This document shows, one piece after another, positions 27,891 to 38,201 of a DNA stretch of 64,000 nucleotides (positions within the stretch are counted from its first letter, which is position 1; every line of letters starts with the position of its first letter). The DNA is from Stenotrophomonas cyclobalanopsidis (GTDB lineage: Bacteria; Pseudomonadota; Gammaproteobacteria; Xanthomonadales; Xanthomonadaceae). The position numbers were made by a program, and so were the translations under genes. The notes beneath the pieces were generated by a model. The model did no database searches, was not told the DNA's origin, and was given only the letters and a program-made list of their open reading frames with translations. The stretch lies in the NCBI RefSeq assembly GCF_008710035.1, contig NZ_VYKI01000001.1, positions 110,847-174,846 on the forward strand. The letters are read 5' to 3'.

Positions 27891-29180
27891 ATGCCCGACG
27901 TGCCAGTTTCACCGGACAACCTGAGCCCCACCCGCGCCGAACCGCTGCCCGTGCCTGACGGCGGTCGCCTTGGCGCTGCGCACTGGATCGCACAGATCGG
28001 CCTGTTCTGCATGCCGGCACTGGTACTGACCGTATCGGTGAACCTGTTGCCGTATGCGCTGACCCTGCTGGTCAGCACCCTGCTGGCGCCGGAGCTGCTG
28101 TGGCGCGCGCGGGGCATGGGCGGCACGCCGGTGCGCGCGCTGACCTGGATGATGCTGGCGGCGGTGGCGCTGGGCCTGGTCTCGGTGCTGCTGTTCGAGC
28201 AGGGCCTGCGCGATGTCGACAACCGTTCGCGGTTCCTGGTCATCCCATGGATCGCACTGTGGGTCTGCGCGCTGCGGCCGGACATGCGCTGGCTCTGGCG
28301 CGGCGCGCTGGTGGGCCTGCTGGGCAGCTTCGTGCTGTCACTGCTGCAGGTACTGCAGGGCGCGCCGCGTGCCGAACTGAACACCAATGCCATCGTCCTG
28401 GCCGACATCGTGGTCATGCTGATGGTGCTGCTGGTGTTCTGCCGCCCGTCGCGGCGCTGGTCGCTGGTCATCGTCGGCATGGCCGCCGGCTGCGGCACCA
28501 TCGTGCTGACCGGCAGCCGAGGCGTGTTCGCCGCCCTGCTGGCGCTGCTGGTGGTGCTGGCGCTGAGCCTGCGCTGGCGCACCGGCGTGGCCCGCCTGTC
28601 GGTGCTGGCCGGCATGCTGGCCATCGGCGCCACCCTGCTGCTGTCGGTGCCCGAACTGCGCCACCAGATACGCCTGACCGAACTGCACAGCGACGTGCAG
28701 AAGCTGGAACAGGGCGACGTCGATTCTTCCGCTGGTGCGCGCGTCGAGCGTATGCAGGTGGCCTGGCAGACCTTCCTCGACCATCCACTGACCGGTGTTG
28801 GTATCGGCCACTTCGACAGCGCCATGCAGCGCGTGCCGGTGTGCCGCGACGATCCCGCCGAAGTGCGTTGCCACCTGGGCCATGCGCACAACGACGTGGC
28901 CGAATGGGCCGCTACCCAGGGCGTGCCGGGCGTGTTGATGCTGATTGCCGTGTATGGCGTGCCGCTGTGGGTGTTCGTCCACCTGCACCGGCGCAGTGGA
29001 CGCGTCACCTTCCGCGGGCCGGCGGCGGCGGGGGTGATGATCGTCGTCGCCTACGTGCTGTGCGGCCTGACCCAGTCGATGTTCGCCCACCAGATGACGG
29101 CCAGCTTCTACGTGACCATCGTCGCCCTGCTGACCGGCCTGTCACTGCTGGAAGGCGCCCGCCATCGGGCGAAGGCCTGA
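27891..29180 (+). CDS. O-antigen ligase family protein (Wzy_C/WaaL-like)
   Basis: A 429-aa polytopic membrane protein with about 12 helices. It has a large periplasmic segment containing the Wzy_C signature, including LTGSRGVFAALLALL, RLTELHSDVQKLEQGDVDSSAGARVERMQVAWQTFLDHPLTGVGIGHF and the catalytic-loop His in HLGHAHNDVAEWAATQGVPGVL. Such enzymes transfer undecaprenyl-linked O-antigen to lipid A-core, or polymerise glycans. Its neighbours are LPS-core-type transferases, supporting an LPS role. The 109-bp gap from the ArnT-like gene may hold its own promoter. Confidence 0.82.
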   Translation: MPDVPVSPDNLSPTRAEPLPVPDGGRLGAAHWIAQIGLFCMPALVLTVSVNLLPYALTLLVSTLLAPELLWRARGMGGTPVRALTWMMLAAVALGLVSVLLFEQGLRDVDNRSRFLVIPWIALWVCALRPDMRWLWRGALVGLLGSFVLSLLQVLQGAPRAELNTNAIVLADIVVMLMVLLVFCRPSRRWSLVIVGMAAGCGTIVLTGSRGVFAALLALLVVLALSLRWRTGVARLSVLAGMLAIGATLLLSVPELRHQIRLTELHSDVQKLEQGDVDSSAGARVERMQVAWQTFLDHPLTGVGIGHFDSAMQRVPVCRDDPAEVRCHLGHAHNDVAEWAATQGVPGVLMLIAVYGVPLWVFVHLHRRSGRVTFRGPAAAGVMIVVAYVLCGLTQSMFAHQMTASFYVTIVALLTGLSLLEGARHRAKA

Positions 29181-29188
29181 CACCCGGC

Positions 29189-29257
29189 CGCCGGGCATGG
29201 CCCGGCGCTACCGGTGGGTGCGTGGATTTACCGGTGGGTGCCGACCGTTGGTCGGTA
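29189..29257. repeat. GTAG repeat monomer plus degenerate copy
   Basis: CCGCCGGGC-ATG-GCCCGGCG-CTAC (29189-29211), and a degenerate palindrome GTGCCGACC-GTT-GGTCGGTAC (29238-29257) whose head has lost GTAG. They lie between convergent genes. Confidence 0.7.
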
Positions 29258-29268
29258 CGGATGCCGGA

Positions 29269-30075
29269 TCAATCGCTGGGCGGGTCGGCCACGGCCTGGC
29301 CGTTGCCCAGCATCCACAACATGATGGTCTTCTGCCGCACGTAGTTGGCACGCACGTAGGCATACACCAGGCCGTGCCAGCCATCGCGGAACCCGCCGCG
29401 GAACACGAAGCCGCGCCAGAACCGCCAGGCCGGCGCCAGCACCAGCTTGCCCAGGGTGGCCCGCTTGCCGCGTGCGAACTCGTGCTCGGCCATCATCCGC
29501 GCGTACTTCTCGGTCTTGGCCAGCTGCTGCTGCAGGGAGCGGTAGGGGTAGTGGATGAGATCACCGCGCAGGGTGCCGACGCTGCCATCGACGCTGGCCG
29601 CTTCGTGGATCTCGCGCTTGCCGCGCCAGCCGCCCTGGCGGCGGTCGAACAGCCGCATCACCCGGTCCGGGTAGGCGTTGCCGTGGCGCAGGAACCTGCC
29701 GAAGTACTCCGAGAGGCGGGCGAAACGGTAGCCGGCGTGGCCGCTGAAGCCGCCGTCGCGGGCCTGCTCGATGGCCGTGCGCAGCTCGGGGCTGATGCGT
29801 TCGTCGGCGTCCAGGCACAGCACCCAGTCGTAGCGGGCCTGCTCGACGCAGTACGCCTTCTGGGTGCGGAAACCATCGAACGGACGCTGCAGCACACGGG
29901 CACCGGCGGCCTCGGCGATGGCCACGGTGGCATCGGTGGACTGCGAGTCCACCACCACGATTTCATCGCAGAAAGCCAGCGAGGCCAGGCAGTCGCCGAT
30001 GCGCCCGGCCTCGTTGAACGCGATAATGCACGCCGAGATGCGAGGCCGTTCGATGGGAGCGGTCGTGGAGGACAT
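29269..30075 (-). CDS. Family 2 glycosyltransferase, WaaE/KdtX-like
   Basis: The 268-aa GT-A enzyme starts RISACIIAFNEAGRIGDCLASLAFCDEIVVVDSQSTDATVAIA and has the metal-binding DxD in VLCLDADERIS. The later FARLSEYFGRFLRHGNAYPD and DRVMRLFDRRQGGW segments match LPS inner-core beta-1,4-glucosyltransferases (WaaE/KdtX). It is cytoplasmic and membrane-associated. Its start codon overlaps that of the divergent gene at 30074 by two bases, so the two promoters must lie inside each other's coding sequences. Confidence 0.85.
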   Translation of the reverse strand: MSSTTAPIERPRISACIIAFNEAGRIGDCLASLAFCDEIVVVDSQSTDATVAIAEAAGARVLQRPFDGFRTQKAYCVEQARYDWVLCLDADERISPELRTAIEQARDGGFSGHAGYRFARLSEYFGRFLRHGNAYPDRVMRLFDRRQGGWRGKREIHEAASVDGSVGTLRGDLIHYPYRSLQQQLAKTEKYARMMAEHEFARGKRATLGKLVLAPAWRFWRGFVFRGGFRDGWHGLVYAYVRANYVRQKTIMLWMLGNGQAVADPPSD

Positions 30076-31132
30076 GATGGCCGGGTACCTGTTGTTTGCG
30101 ACGGAGCGCTATGCGCTGCCTATTCTCGCCCCGTTGGCGCAGGCCTTGCACGCGTCCGGGCAGGAGGTGGCCGCCTGGTTCGAGGGCGGTGCGGCCGGCA
30201 GCAGCCTGCCGGGGGTGCCCGACATCGGCCTGAAGCAGGCCCTGGCGATGCGCCCGCGCGCGGTGTTCAGCGCCGCCAACTGGGTGCCGACCTTCCTCTC
30301 CGGGGCCAAGGTGCAGCTGTTCCATGGCTTCAACGTGGAGAAGCGCGACAGCGCGCGTGGCCACTTCCGGGTGCGCGGCATGTTCGACCTGTACTGCACG
30401 CAGGGGCCGGCCACCACCGCACCGTTCCGGCAGATCGCCGAGCAGCAGGGCCACTTCGCGGTGGCCGAGACCGGCTGGCCGAAGCTGGACCCGCTGTTCC
30501 GCGACGATGGTGGCGAGAGTGCCGCGCTGCGTGCACCGGCCGGTGGGCGTCCGGTCATCCTGTTCGGCTCGACGTTCACCGAGCGCCTGAGCGCGGCCCC
30601 GCACCTGCTGGAGCCGATCGCCGCTGACATCGCTGCCGGTGAGCGCTACTGGCTGCTGACCCTGCACCCCAAGTGCCCGCCGGAATTGTTCGAGCGCTAC
30701 CGCGCGCTGGCCGGTGCCAACGCGCGCTTCATCGAGCCGGAGCAGGTAATGGCCGCGCAGCGTGCGGCTGACGTACTGGTGTCGGACACCTCGTCGATCG
30801 TTTCGGAGTTCATCGTCCAGCACAAGCCGGTGGTGACCTTCCGCAATCGCGTGCCGAAGCCGCACATGATCGACTTCGACGAGGCCACGCAGCTGCCGGC
30901 GATGCTGCAGCGCGCGCTGCACCCGGAGCCCGCGCTGCAGGCGGAGATCGTGCGTTATGCCGATGCCATCCACCCGTTCCGCGATGGCCGCTCCAGCGAG
31001 CGGGTGATCGCTGCGACCGAGGATTTCCTGTCCGGTGAGATGGGCGTGCTGCGCCGCAAGCCGTTCGGCAGTTGGGTGCGGGATCTGCAGATCCGCAAGG
31101 ACCTGGGGTATTGGGGTCCGTCGCAGCGGTGA
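30074..31132 (+). CDS. CDP-glycerol glycerophosphotransferase-like protein
   Basis: The 352-aa protein resembles the TagB/SpsB-type CDP-glycerol transferase fold (GT-B-like). Visible segments include FHGFNVEKRDSARGHFRVRGMFDLYCTQGPATT, VILFGSTFTERLSAAPHLL, LLTLHPKCPPELFERY and VLVSDTSSIVSEFIVQHKPVVTF, the last being the typical nucleotide/phosphate-binding end. Gram-negatives use such enzymes for phospho-polyol decoration of LPS or capsule. The reaction here is inferred from family only. Two ATGs (30074 and 30077) are possible; the first overlaps the start codon of the WaaE-like gene. Confidence 0.72.
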   Translation: MMAGYLLFATERYALPILAPLAQALHASGQEVAAWFEGGAAGSSLPGVPDIGLKQALAMRPRAVFSAANWVPTFLSGAKVQLFHGFNVEKRDSARGHFRVRGMFDLYCTQGPATTAPFRQIAEQQGHFAVAETGWPKLDPLFRDDGGESAALRAPAGGRPVILFGSTFTERLSAAPHLLEPIAADIAAGERYWLLTLHPKCPPELFERYRALAGANARFIEPEQVMAAQRAADVLVSDTSSIVSEFIVQHKPVVTFRNRVPKPHMIDFDEATQLPAMLQRALHPEPALQAEIVRYADAIHPFRDGRSSERVIAATEDFLSGEMGVLRRKPFGSWVRDLQIRKDLGYWGPSQR

Positions 31133-31135
31133 TGG

Positions 31136-31221
31136 GTAGAGTCGACCGTTGGTCGACTGCTCTCCATGAATTGTCCGGAACCGCGCGCTGCGCGCGATAG
31201 TCGACCAACGGTCGACTCTAC
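31136..31221. repeat. GTAG repeat dimer
   Basis: GTAG AGTCGACC-GTT-GGTCGACT and its inverted copy ending CTAC. It lies between the convergent CDP-glycerol transferase-like gene and the PH-domain genes. Confidence 0.85.
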
Positions 31222-31246
31222 CGGCGGGTGTCCATGTACCCCGCCA

Positions 31247-32785
31247 TCACCAGCGCAGCTTGCGCCGCGCCAGCGCCAGCGCCAGCTGCTCCATCACCTG
31301 CTGGGCCTGCGCCCGTGGCAGATAGTTCAGCGCCAGCGCCACGTCGCCGTGCGCACCGGCGGTATCCAGCTGCAGGCTGGCGGTGCCCAGCAGCTTGTCC
31401 AGCGGTGAACGCTGCAGGCGCAGACCCTGCAGCTTGTCCAGTTCGGCCCAGCGCCACCAGCGCTTCCACCAGCCACCGCGCACGGCCACGAACTGGCCAT
31501 CCAGGTGCCAGCCCATGCGCGCCATCTGCCGGTGCGCCACCAGCAGCGCCACCGGCAGCCAGCCCAGCACCAGCAGGCCCCACGGGCCCCAGCGCCAGTA
31601 GGCGCCCGCTGCCAGCAGCGGCACCAGCACCAGGCTGCCCAGGCTCAGCCGCCACCAGCCGCGTTGCGGTATTGCATGCCACTGCGCCGGCGGCCACTGC
31701 AGCTGTGGCAGCAGGTGCTTGACCAGCCCTTCGCAGGTGGCGGCCGGGGCCAGCGGCGCCAGTTCGCGCAGGGCGCGATCATCATCACGCGAGGGGCCAC
31801 CCGCGGCGCTGTCGATGCGCAGCTGGCGCAGCCCGAACCAGCGCTGCAGCGTGCCTTCGCGCAGGGTCCAGGCTTGGATACGGCGGCGTGCCACGCTGCT
31901 GCGGGTGCGGCTGAGCAGACCAGTGGAGACCGTCAGCCGGCGCTCGCGCTCGCTCAGGGTGAAGCCGTGGTAGCGCATCACGGTCAGCACCACCGACAGC
32001 ACGCGCAGGCCCAGCCAGCCCAGCAGCAGGGTCGCCACCACCAGCAGCAGGGTGCCGGTCAGGCCCGGGTGCAGGTGGCTGACGTAACCGAAGGCCTGGC
32101 GTCCGCCGCGCTGGATGGCATCGTCCATCACCGGCCGCGGCACGGTCTGGAACAGCACGCCGAAGGCGGCCACGGCCAGCGCCCAGCCGCGGTTGGACAG
32201 CAGGCCCATGCGCACCACGTCCCACGCCGACAGGCGCAGCAGCACCTGCTCGTCGTCGTCGCTGGCGATGTCCTGCGGCGCATCGCCGGCAATCGCCTGC
32301 GGTGCCTGTCCGCGCTGGCGCACCAGCCGTTCCAGCGCCAACGACTGGTCCAGCTTCAGCACGCGCATCTCCGCTTCCGGGCGCACGCCACCGGCCGACT
32401 CCAGGCGCAGCTCGGCCACCCCGAACAGGCGGTGCAATGGGTTCTGCCGCACTTCCACGTTGTGGATGCGGGCGAAGGGGATCTCGCGGCGGTTGCGCGA
32501 CAGCAGGCCGCTGCGCACGGTGATCGCGTCGCTGCCGATGCGGTAGCGGTAGCTCAGGTACTGCAGCACCGACACCAGTACCAGCGCGGCGATGGCCGAC
32601 AGCGGGATCAGCTGCGCCCACATCGGGTCGCGGTCGCCGCGCTGGCCGAACACCAGCAGCGCCACCAGCGGCAGCAGGTAGTGGCGCAGCTGCATCAGCA
32701 GCGCGAACAGCCACGACCACGGGTGCAGGCGATGCTCTTGGCCGTCGTCGGGCAGCGACGGCGGCAGGGGTGGCGGCAGGGTCAC
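31247..32785 (-). CDS. Bacterial PH-domain membrane protein, YdbT type
   Basis: The 512-aa protein has paired N-terminal membrane helices (WSWLFALLMQLRHYLLPLVALLVFG) and repeated bPH_2 units: YRYRIGSDAITVRSGLLSRNRREIPFARIHNVEVRQNPLHRLFGVAELRLESAGG, the copy around HGFTLSERERRLTVSTGLLSRTRSSVARRRIQAW, and a third, degenerate one near the C-terminus. It begins at a GTG that overlaps the stop of the upstream PH gene (GTGA), so translation is coupled. Members of this pair have been linked to envelope stress and lipid-related functions, but the biochemical role is unclear. Confidence 0.78.
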   Translation of the reverse strand: MTLPPPLPPSLPDDGQEHRLHPWSWLFALLMQLRHYLLPLVALLVFGQRGDRDPMWAQLIPLSAIAALVLVSVLQYLSYRYRIGSDAITVRSGLLSRNRREIPFARIHNVEVRQNPLHRLFGVAELRLESAGGVRPEAEMRVLKLDQSLALERLVRQRGQAPQAIAGDAPQDIASDDDEQVLLRLSAWDVVRMGLLSNRGWALAVAAFGVLFQTVPRPVMDDAIQRGGRQAFGYVSHLHPGLTGTLLLVVATLLLGWLGLRVLSVVLTVMRYHGFTLSERERRLTVSTGLLSRTRSSVARRRIQAWTLREGTLQRWFGLRQLRIDSAAGGPSRDDDRALRELAPLAPAATCEGLVKHLLPQLQWPPAQWHAIPQRGWWRLSLGSLVLVPLLAAGAYWRWGPWGLLVLGWLPVALLVAHRQMARMGWHLDGQFVAVRGGWWKRWWRWAELDKLQGLRLQRSPLDKLLGTASLQLDTAGAHGDVALALNYLPRAQAQQVMEQLALALARRKLRW

Positions 32786-33303
32786 AGGGCGTCCGCGTCC
32801 TGGTCGAGCTGGTGGGCAAGGGTGTCGCGCAGGCGCTCGGCGTCGGCCTCGTCCAGGCCGCTGACGGTCACCGCGCTCAGGCGCGTGCCGGCGGTGTGCA
32901 CGATCAGCGTGGCCAGACCCGCGCGGCGTTCCAGCGGGCCGCGGCGCAGGTCCAGGTGCTGTACGCGGGAGATGGGGATGCGGGTTTCCAGCTGCCACAT
33001 CAGGTCGCGGCGCAGGCCCAGCCCCTGTGCGTCCAGCCGCCAGCGGGTGCGGGTCAGGCGCCGATGGCCGAGCCAGGCGCCGAACACCAGGCCGATCAGC
33101 AGGCCGACCGCTGCGCCCCACAGGCCGCCGGGCAGATCGAGGAACCACCAAGCCACGGCCAGTGGCGCGCCGGGGACGAACAGGCCGCCGAGCGCGCCTT
33201 CCAGCGCGGCCATGCGTGCAGCACGGCGGGGCAGCGGTTGCCAGTGGTCCAGGTGGTCCAGGTGGTCCAGGTGCGGCGATGCAGGCGAAGGCAGTTCGGT
33301 CAC
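32782..33303 (-). CDS. Bacterial PH-domain membrane protein, YdbS type
   Basis: The 173-aa protein has two central membrane helices ([18 protein letters not shown] and [18 protein letters not shown]) followed by one bPH_2 domain ([60 protein letters not shown]). It is the expected small partner of the YdbT-like protein encoded next. The likely start is GTG at 33303, giving an N-terminus that contains three LDH repeats from a 9-bp tandem repeat. Other starts further upstream are unsupported. Confidence 0.72.
   Translation of the reverse strand: MTELPSPASPHLDHLDHLDHWQPLPRRAARMAALEGALGGLFVPGAPLAVAWWFLDLPGGLWGAAVGLLIGLVFGAWLGHRRLTRTRWRLDAQGLGLRRDLMWQLETRIPISRVQHLDLRRGPLERRAGLATLIVHTAGTRLSAVTVSGLDEADAERLRDTLAHQLDQDADAL
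33244..33270. repeat. Three perfect 9-bp tandem repeats
   Basis: Unit GTGGTCCAG repeated three times inside the YdbS-like gene, encoding LDH-LDH-LDH near its N-terminus. Changes in copy number would stay in frame. Confidence 0.8.
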
Positions 33304-33380
33304 GCGGGCGTCCGTCGGGCAGCAGGGCAGGGCGGTGGCGGCCGCAGCCGCCCCGCGCAGACGGTAGCAGGTCGGCCGCG

Positions 33381-34514
33381 TTACTGGGCGGCCTGGATCA
33401 GCGCGTCGACATCGAGCATGTGGCCGGCGCGGTCGGCCTTGGTGCGCAGGTAGTGCTCGTTCTCGGCGGTGATCTCGCCGGTGACCGGAATGCAGTCCAG
33501 CACTTCGATGCCGGCGTTGCGCAGGCGCTGTGCCTTGGTCGGGTTGTTGCTGAGCAGGGCCACGCGCGAAATACCCAGGCCGCGCAGCATCGCCACCGCA
33601 CTGCCGTAGCGGCGCTCGTCGGCACCGAAGCCAAGCTGTGCATCGGCGTCGATGGTGTCCAGGCCGTCGTGCTGGTAGCCATAGGCGCGCATCTTCGCGG
33701 CGATGCCGGTGCCGCGCCCTTCCTGGTCCAGGTACAGCAGCACGCCGCCGCCCAGTTCCTTCAGCTTGCGCAGGCCGCGCCGCAGCTGGTCGCCGCAGTC
33801 GCACTTGAGCGAACCGAACAGGTCACCGGTCAGGCAGGAGGAATGCACGCGCACCGGCACCACGGCCGACAGGTCCGGCTCACCGACGATGATCGCGACC
33901 TGGTCGCGCTGCGCCACGCCGCCGCGGAACACCGCGAAGGTGGTCATGCCGACCTCGCGCAGCGGCACCGGCGAACGCGCCACCAGTTCGTAATCATGGG
34001 CGGCGTGGGCCGCGCCTTCGGCCAGGTCGCACAGGGCCACCTCGGCCGCACCGTCGAAGGTGTGGTCATCGGCGTCCAGGCGCACGGCCACCATTGCCGG
34101 CAGCAGCAGGCCCAGGCGGGCCAGCTCCACCGCGCCGGCATCGAAGGCGTCGCCGGCGCTCCAGCCCTCCGGCATCGGGCCCGGCTCGCGCAGGTAGCCC
34201 AGCGAGGGCAGGGCATCGAAGGCCACGCCAGCCAGCGGCAGGCGCGCGCCGTCGGCCGCCTCCACGCCGAGTACGCGGGCGCGGGTGGCGGTCAGGAACA
34301 GGTAATGGCGCTCGCGCGCGGCGCTGGCGAAGGCAGCGAAGCTGCTGGCCGTGGCGCTGTCCAGCGCGATCACCGCCAGGCGCTGGCCCTGGCCGTCGTG
34401 CAGCAGGACCGGGCGACCGGCACGCAGCTCGGCCACCGCGCGTTCGCAGCGGATCGCGGCGGGATCGCCGAACAGGGAAGAAGCAGGCATGGCAGGACCG
34501 GGGGGGGCGGACAT
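33381..34514 (-). CDS. ribA: GTP cyclohydrolase II with degenerate RibB-like N-terminal domain
   Basis: The C-terminal half of this 377-aa protein is a complete GTP cyclohydrolase II, which opens GTP to start riboflavin synthesis. The zinc ligands are C227, C238 and C240 in [21 protein letters not shown], and the catalytic segment is [22 protein letters not shown]. The N-terminal ~190 residues align in plan with dihydroxybutanone-phosphate synthase ([18 protein letters not shown]...). The essential acidic loop (DDEDRENEGD in E. coli RibB) is replaced by [10 protein letters not shown], so that activity is probably absent. An alternative start exists at 34490 (MPASSLFGD). Confidence 0.88.
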   Translation of the reverse strand: MSAPPGPAMPASSLFGDPAAIRCERAVAELRAGRPVLLHDGQGQRLAVIALDSATASSFAAFASAARERHYLFLTATRARVLGVEAADGARLPLAGVAFDALPSLGYLREPGPMPEGWSAGDAFDAGAVELARLGLLLPAMVAVRLDADDHTFDGAAEVALCDLAEGAAHAAHDYELVARSPVPLREVGMTTFAVFRGGVAQRDQVAIIVGEPDLSAVVPVRVHSSCLTGDLFGSLKCDCGDQLRRGLRKLKELGGGVLLYLDQEGRGTGIAAKMRAYGYQHDGLDTIDADAQLGFGADERRYGSAVAMLRGLGISRVALLSNNPTKAQRLRNAGIEVLDCIPVTGEITAENEHYLRTKADRAGHMLDVDALIQAAQ

Positions 34515-34589
34515 CGCAGTCTCTATGGGGGCGCCAGCGTCGTATTCAACGTAGTGCGGCAGCCGGTCGCAGGCGAGCTGCCGCCGTCC

Positions 34590-35510
34590 TCAGTGCGGAT
34601 GTTCTTCGGTGGCGTACGGGTCATCTTCGCCGCTGCCCGGCGGGCGCAGCGTGTAGCGCTTGTAGGTCCACTGATACTGGGTGGGGTCGCGGCGGGCGAT
34701 GCGCTCGATGCCGGCGTTGAGCGCGGTGGCGGCGACCTGCGGGTCCGGGTCGGCCACGGCCGGGTCGGTCGGCTCGATGTGCAGGGCGAATTCCATGTCC
34801 GGTCCGATGCGCTCGCACCAGCCGTACAGCACGATGGCGCCGGTGCGCTCGGCCAGGCGGTTGACCAGGGTCATGGTCAGCGCCTGCACGCCGAAGAACG
34901 GCACGAACACGCCGTCGCCGGCCTTGGGCTGCTGGTCGGGCAGGATGCCGGTGGCACCGCCGTCCTTGAGTACCTTGAACAGCTGGCGCACGGCCGGGCC
35001 TTCGGCGCGTACCTGCTGCACGTTCTGGCCGCCCCGCACCAGCTGCAGGAAGGCGTCGCCGGCCTCGTCCTCCGGCGGCTTGTAGACGATGGCGATCTGC
35101 CCGCGCGAGGCCAGCCACTGGTTCAGCAGCTCCCAGTTGCCGAAGTGCGGGGCGGCTACGATCACGCCCTTGCCGCTGGCCAGGGCCGCCTCGTACAGGG
35201 CCGCGCCGTGCTGTTCCTTCAGGTGCAGGCGCAGGTTGTGGGCCGGCGTCCGGCTCCACAGGCGCAGGGTTTCGATGGCCTGCAGCGCGGTCGAGCGCAG
35301 CAGTTCGCGGTGCAGGCGGTCGCGCGCGGCGCCGGTGATGTCCGGGTAGGCCAGTTCCAGGTTGCGCCGGGTCACCCGGCTCTCGCGGGCGTTCAGGCGG
35401 ATCCAGGCCCAGGCCACGGCGTGCGCGAACCCCCGCAGCAGCGGCCAGGGCAGGCGGGCGAACAAGGTGGTGGCGCGATGGACCAGCCGGGCTTTGCGTT
35501 GCGGATTCAT
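34590..35510 (-). CDS. Lipid A biosynthesis acyltransferase (LpxL/HtrB family)
   Basis: The 306-aa LPLAT enzyme adds a secondary acyl chain to Kdo2-lipid IVA at the inner membrane. The HX4E catalytic motif is [13 protein letters not shown], and the substrate-binding [38 protein letters not shown] follows. An N-terminal hydrophobic/amphipathic segment ([20 protein letters not shown]) anchors it. The ATG at 35510 gives the family length. The gene is divergent from dtd with only 60 bp between them. Confidence 0.88.
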   Translation of the reverse strand: MNPQRKARLVHRATTLFARLPWPLLRGFAHAVAWAWIRLNARESRVTRRNLELAYPDITGAARDRLHRELLRSTALQAIETLRLWSRTPAHNLRLHLKEQHGAALYEAALASGKGVIVAAPHFGNWELLNQWLASRGQIAIVYKPPEDEAGDAFLQLVRGGQNVQQVRAEGPAVRQLFKVLKDGGATGILPDQQPKAGDGVFVPFFGVQALTMTLVNRLAERTGAIVLYGWCERIGPDMEFALHIEPTDPAVADPDPQVAATALNAGIERIARRDPTQYQWTYKRYTLRPPGSGEDDPYATEEHPH

Positions 35511-35570
35511 TGGCCCCAGTTTAGCCAAGGGCGCTGCTATCGTGGCCGGCCCCGTTATCTGGAGCCCCCG

Positions 35571-36011
35571 ATGCTCGTCCTGATCCAGCGTGTCACCCAG
35601 GCCGCCGTGCATGTGCAGGGCGAGGCGGTCGGGCAGATCGGCCCGGGCCTGCTGGCCCTGGTGGGCATGGAGCCGGGCGATACCGAGGCGCAGCTGACGC
35701 GGATGGCCGAACGGCTGCTTGGCTACCGTGTATTCGCAGATGAGGCGGGGAAAATGAACCGTTCGCTGCGCGATACCGGGGGCGGGCTCCTGCTGGTAAG
35801 CCAGTTCACCCTGGCCGCCGATACCCGCTCGGGCATGCGCCCCAGCTTCACCAGCGCCGCCCCGCCGGACGAGGCTGAACGCGGGTTCAACCGATTTGTC
35901 GGGATCTGCCGTGAAAATCACGCCCCGGGGGTGGAAACGGGCCAGTTTGGTGCCCATATGGTCGTCAGCCTGGTCAACGATGGTCCCGTGACCTTCCTCC
36001 TCAGGCCCTAG
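35571..36011 (+). CDS. dtd: D-aminoacyl-tRNA deacylase
   Basis: The 146-aa enzyme hydrolyses D-aminoacyl-tRNAs and mischarged Gly-tRNAAla. Both signature loops are present: [26 protein letters not shown] (SQFTL) and the C-terminal [15 protein letters not shown], a variant of the Gly-cisPro NxGP motif. [32 protein letters not shown] is the classic start. It lies 90 bp before rpoD on the same strand. Confidence 0.93.
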   Translation: MLVLIQRVTQAAVHVQGEAVGQIGPGLLALVGMEPGDTEAQLTRMAERLLGYRVFADEAGKMNRSLRDTGGGLLLVSQFTLAADTRSGMRPSFTSAAPPDEAERGFNRFVGICRENHAPGVETGQFGAHMVVSLVNDGPVTFLLRP

Positions 36012-36101
36012 GCCGCCGGGACCACCGCCCGGCAGGCCGGGCCCCGGGCTGGTATAATGCTACGTTCCCTATTTCTCCCCAGCCGGTGGCGCGAGCACTA
36101 C

Positions 36102-37955
<1,854 letters not shown>

Positions 37956-37983
37956 TACCCGGCGAATGCTGATGAGTTAAGAG

Positions 37984-38010
37984 AAACCCCGCTTCGGCGG
38001 GGTTTTTCTT
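37984..38010 (+). terminator. rpoD terminator
   Basis: The stem AAACCCCGC / GCGGGGTTT with a TTCG loop is followed by a T-run (TTTTT CTT). It is a strong rho-independent terminator 29 bp after the rpoD stop. Confidence 0.9.
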
Positions 38011-38012
38011 TG

Positions 38013-38035
38013 GTAGCGCCGGGCCATGCCCGGCG
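38013..38035. repeat. GTAG repeat monomer
   Basis: GTAG CGCCGGGC-CAT-GCCCGGCG directly behind the rpoD terminator. No inverted partner is nearby. Confidence 0.8.
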
Positions 38036-38046
38036 GGATGTATGCA

Positions 38047-38183
38047 GTATTCGTAATTTTTACGTAACACTATTTCTGGCGTGTGCTGGGGCTGGTTTCT
38101 AAAAAACCTATTTAAAACAGTAGTTTTAAAGTTCAACGCCGCTTGCAAGTCGCATCCTTTTGCGCTAAATACGTAACACTATT
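38047..38183. promoter_or_regulatory. AT-rich regulatory region with repeated operator-like motifs
   Basis: The direct repeat TACGTAACACTATT occurs at 38061-38074 and 38170-38183, the second copy ending 18 bp before the HipA-like start codon. The first copy overlaps the dyad CGTAA-TTT-TTACG (38052-38064). Between them lies the perfect palindrome TTTAAAAC-AGTA-GTTTTAAA (38111-38130). The layout fits autoregulation by the HTH of the downstream protein. This is inference from pattern. Confidence 0.55.
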
Positions 38184-38201
38184 CGTCTCCAAGCCCCGCC
38201 C

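Noticed and set aside
26084..29008. 974-aa minus-strand frame
   Set aside because: Shadow of the ArnT-like and O-antigen-ligase-like genes on the plus strand, which have clear motifs and membrane helices.
33027..35570. Plus-strand frame in front of dtd
   Set aside because: It runs antisense through ribA and the acyltransferase gene. The Dtd family start is at 35571.
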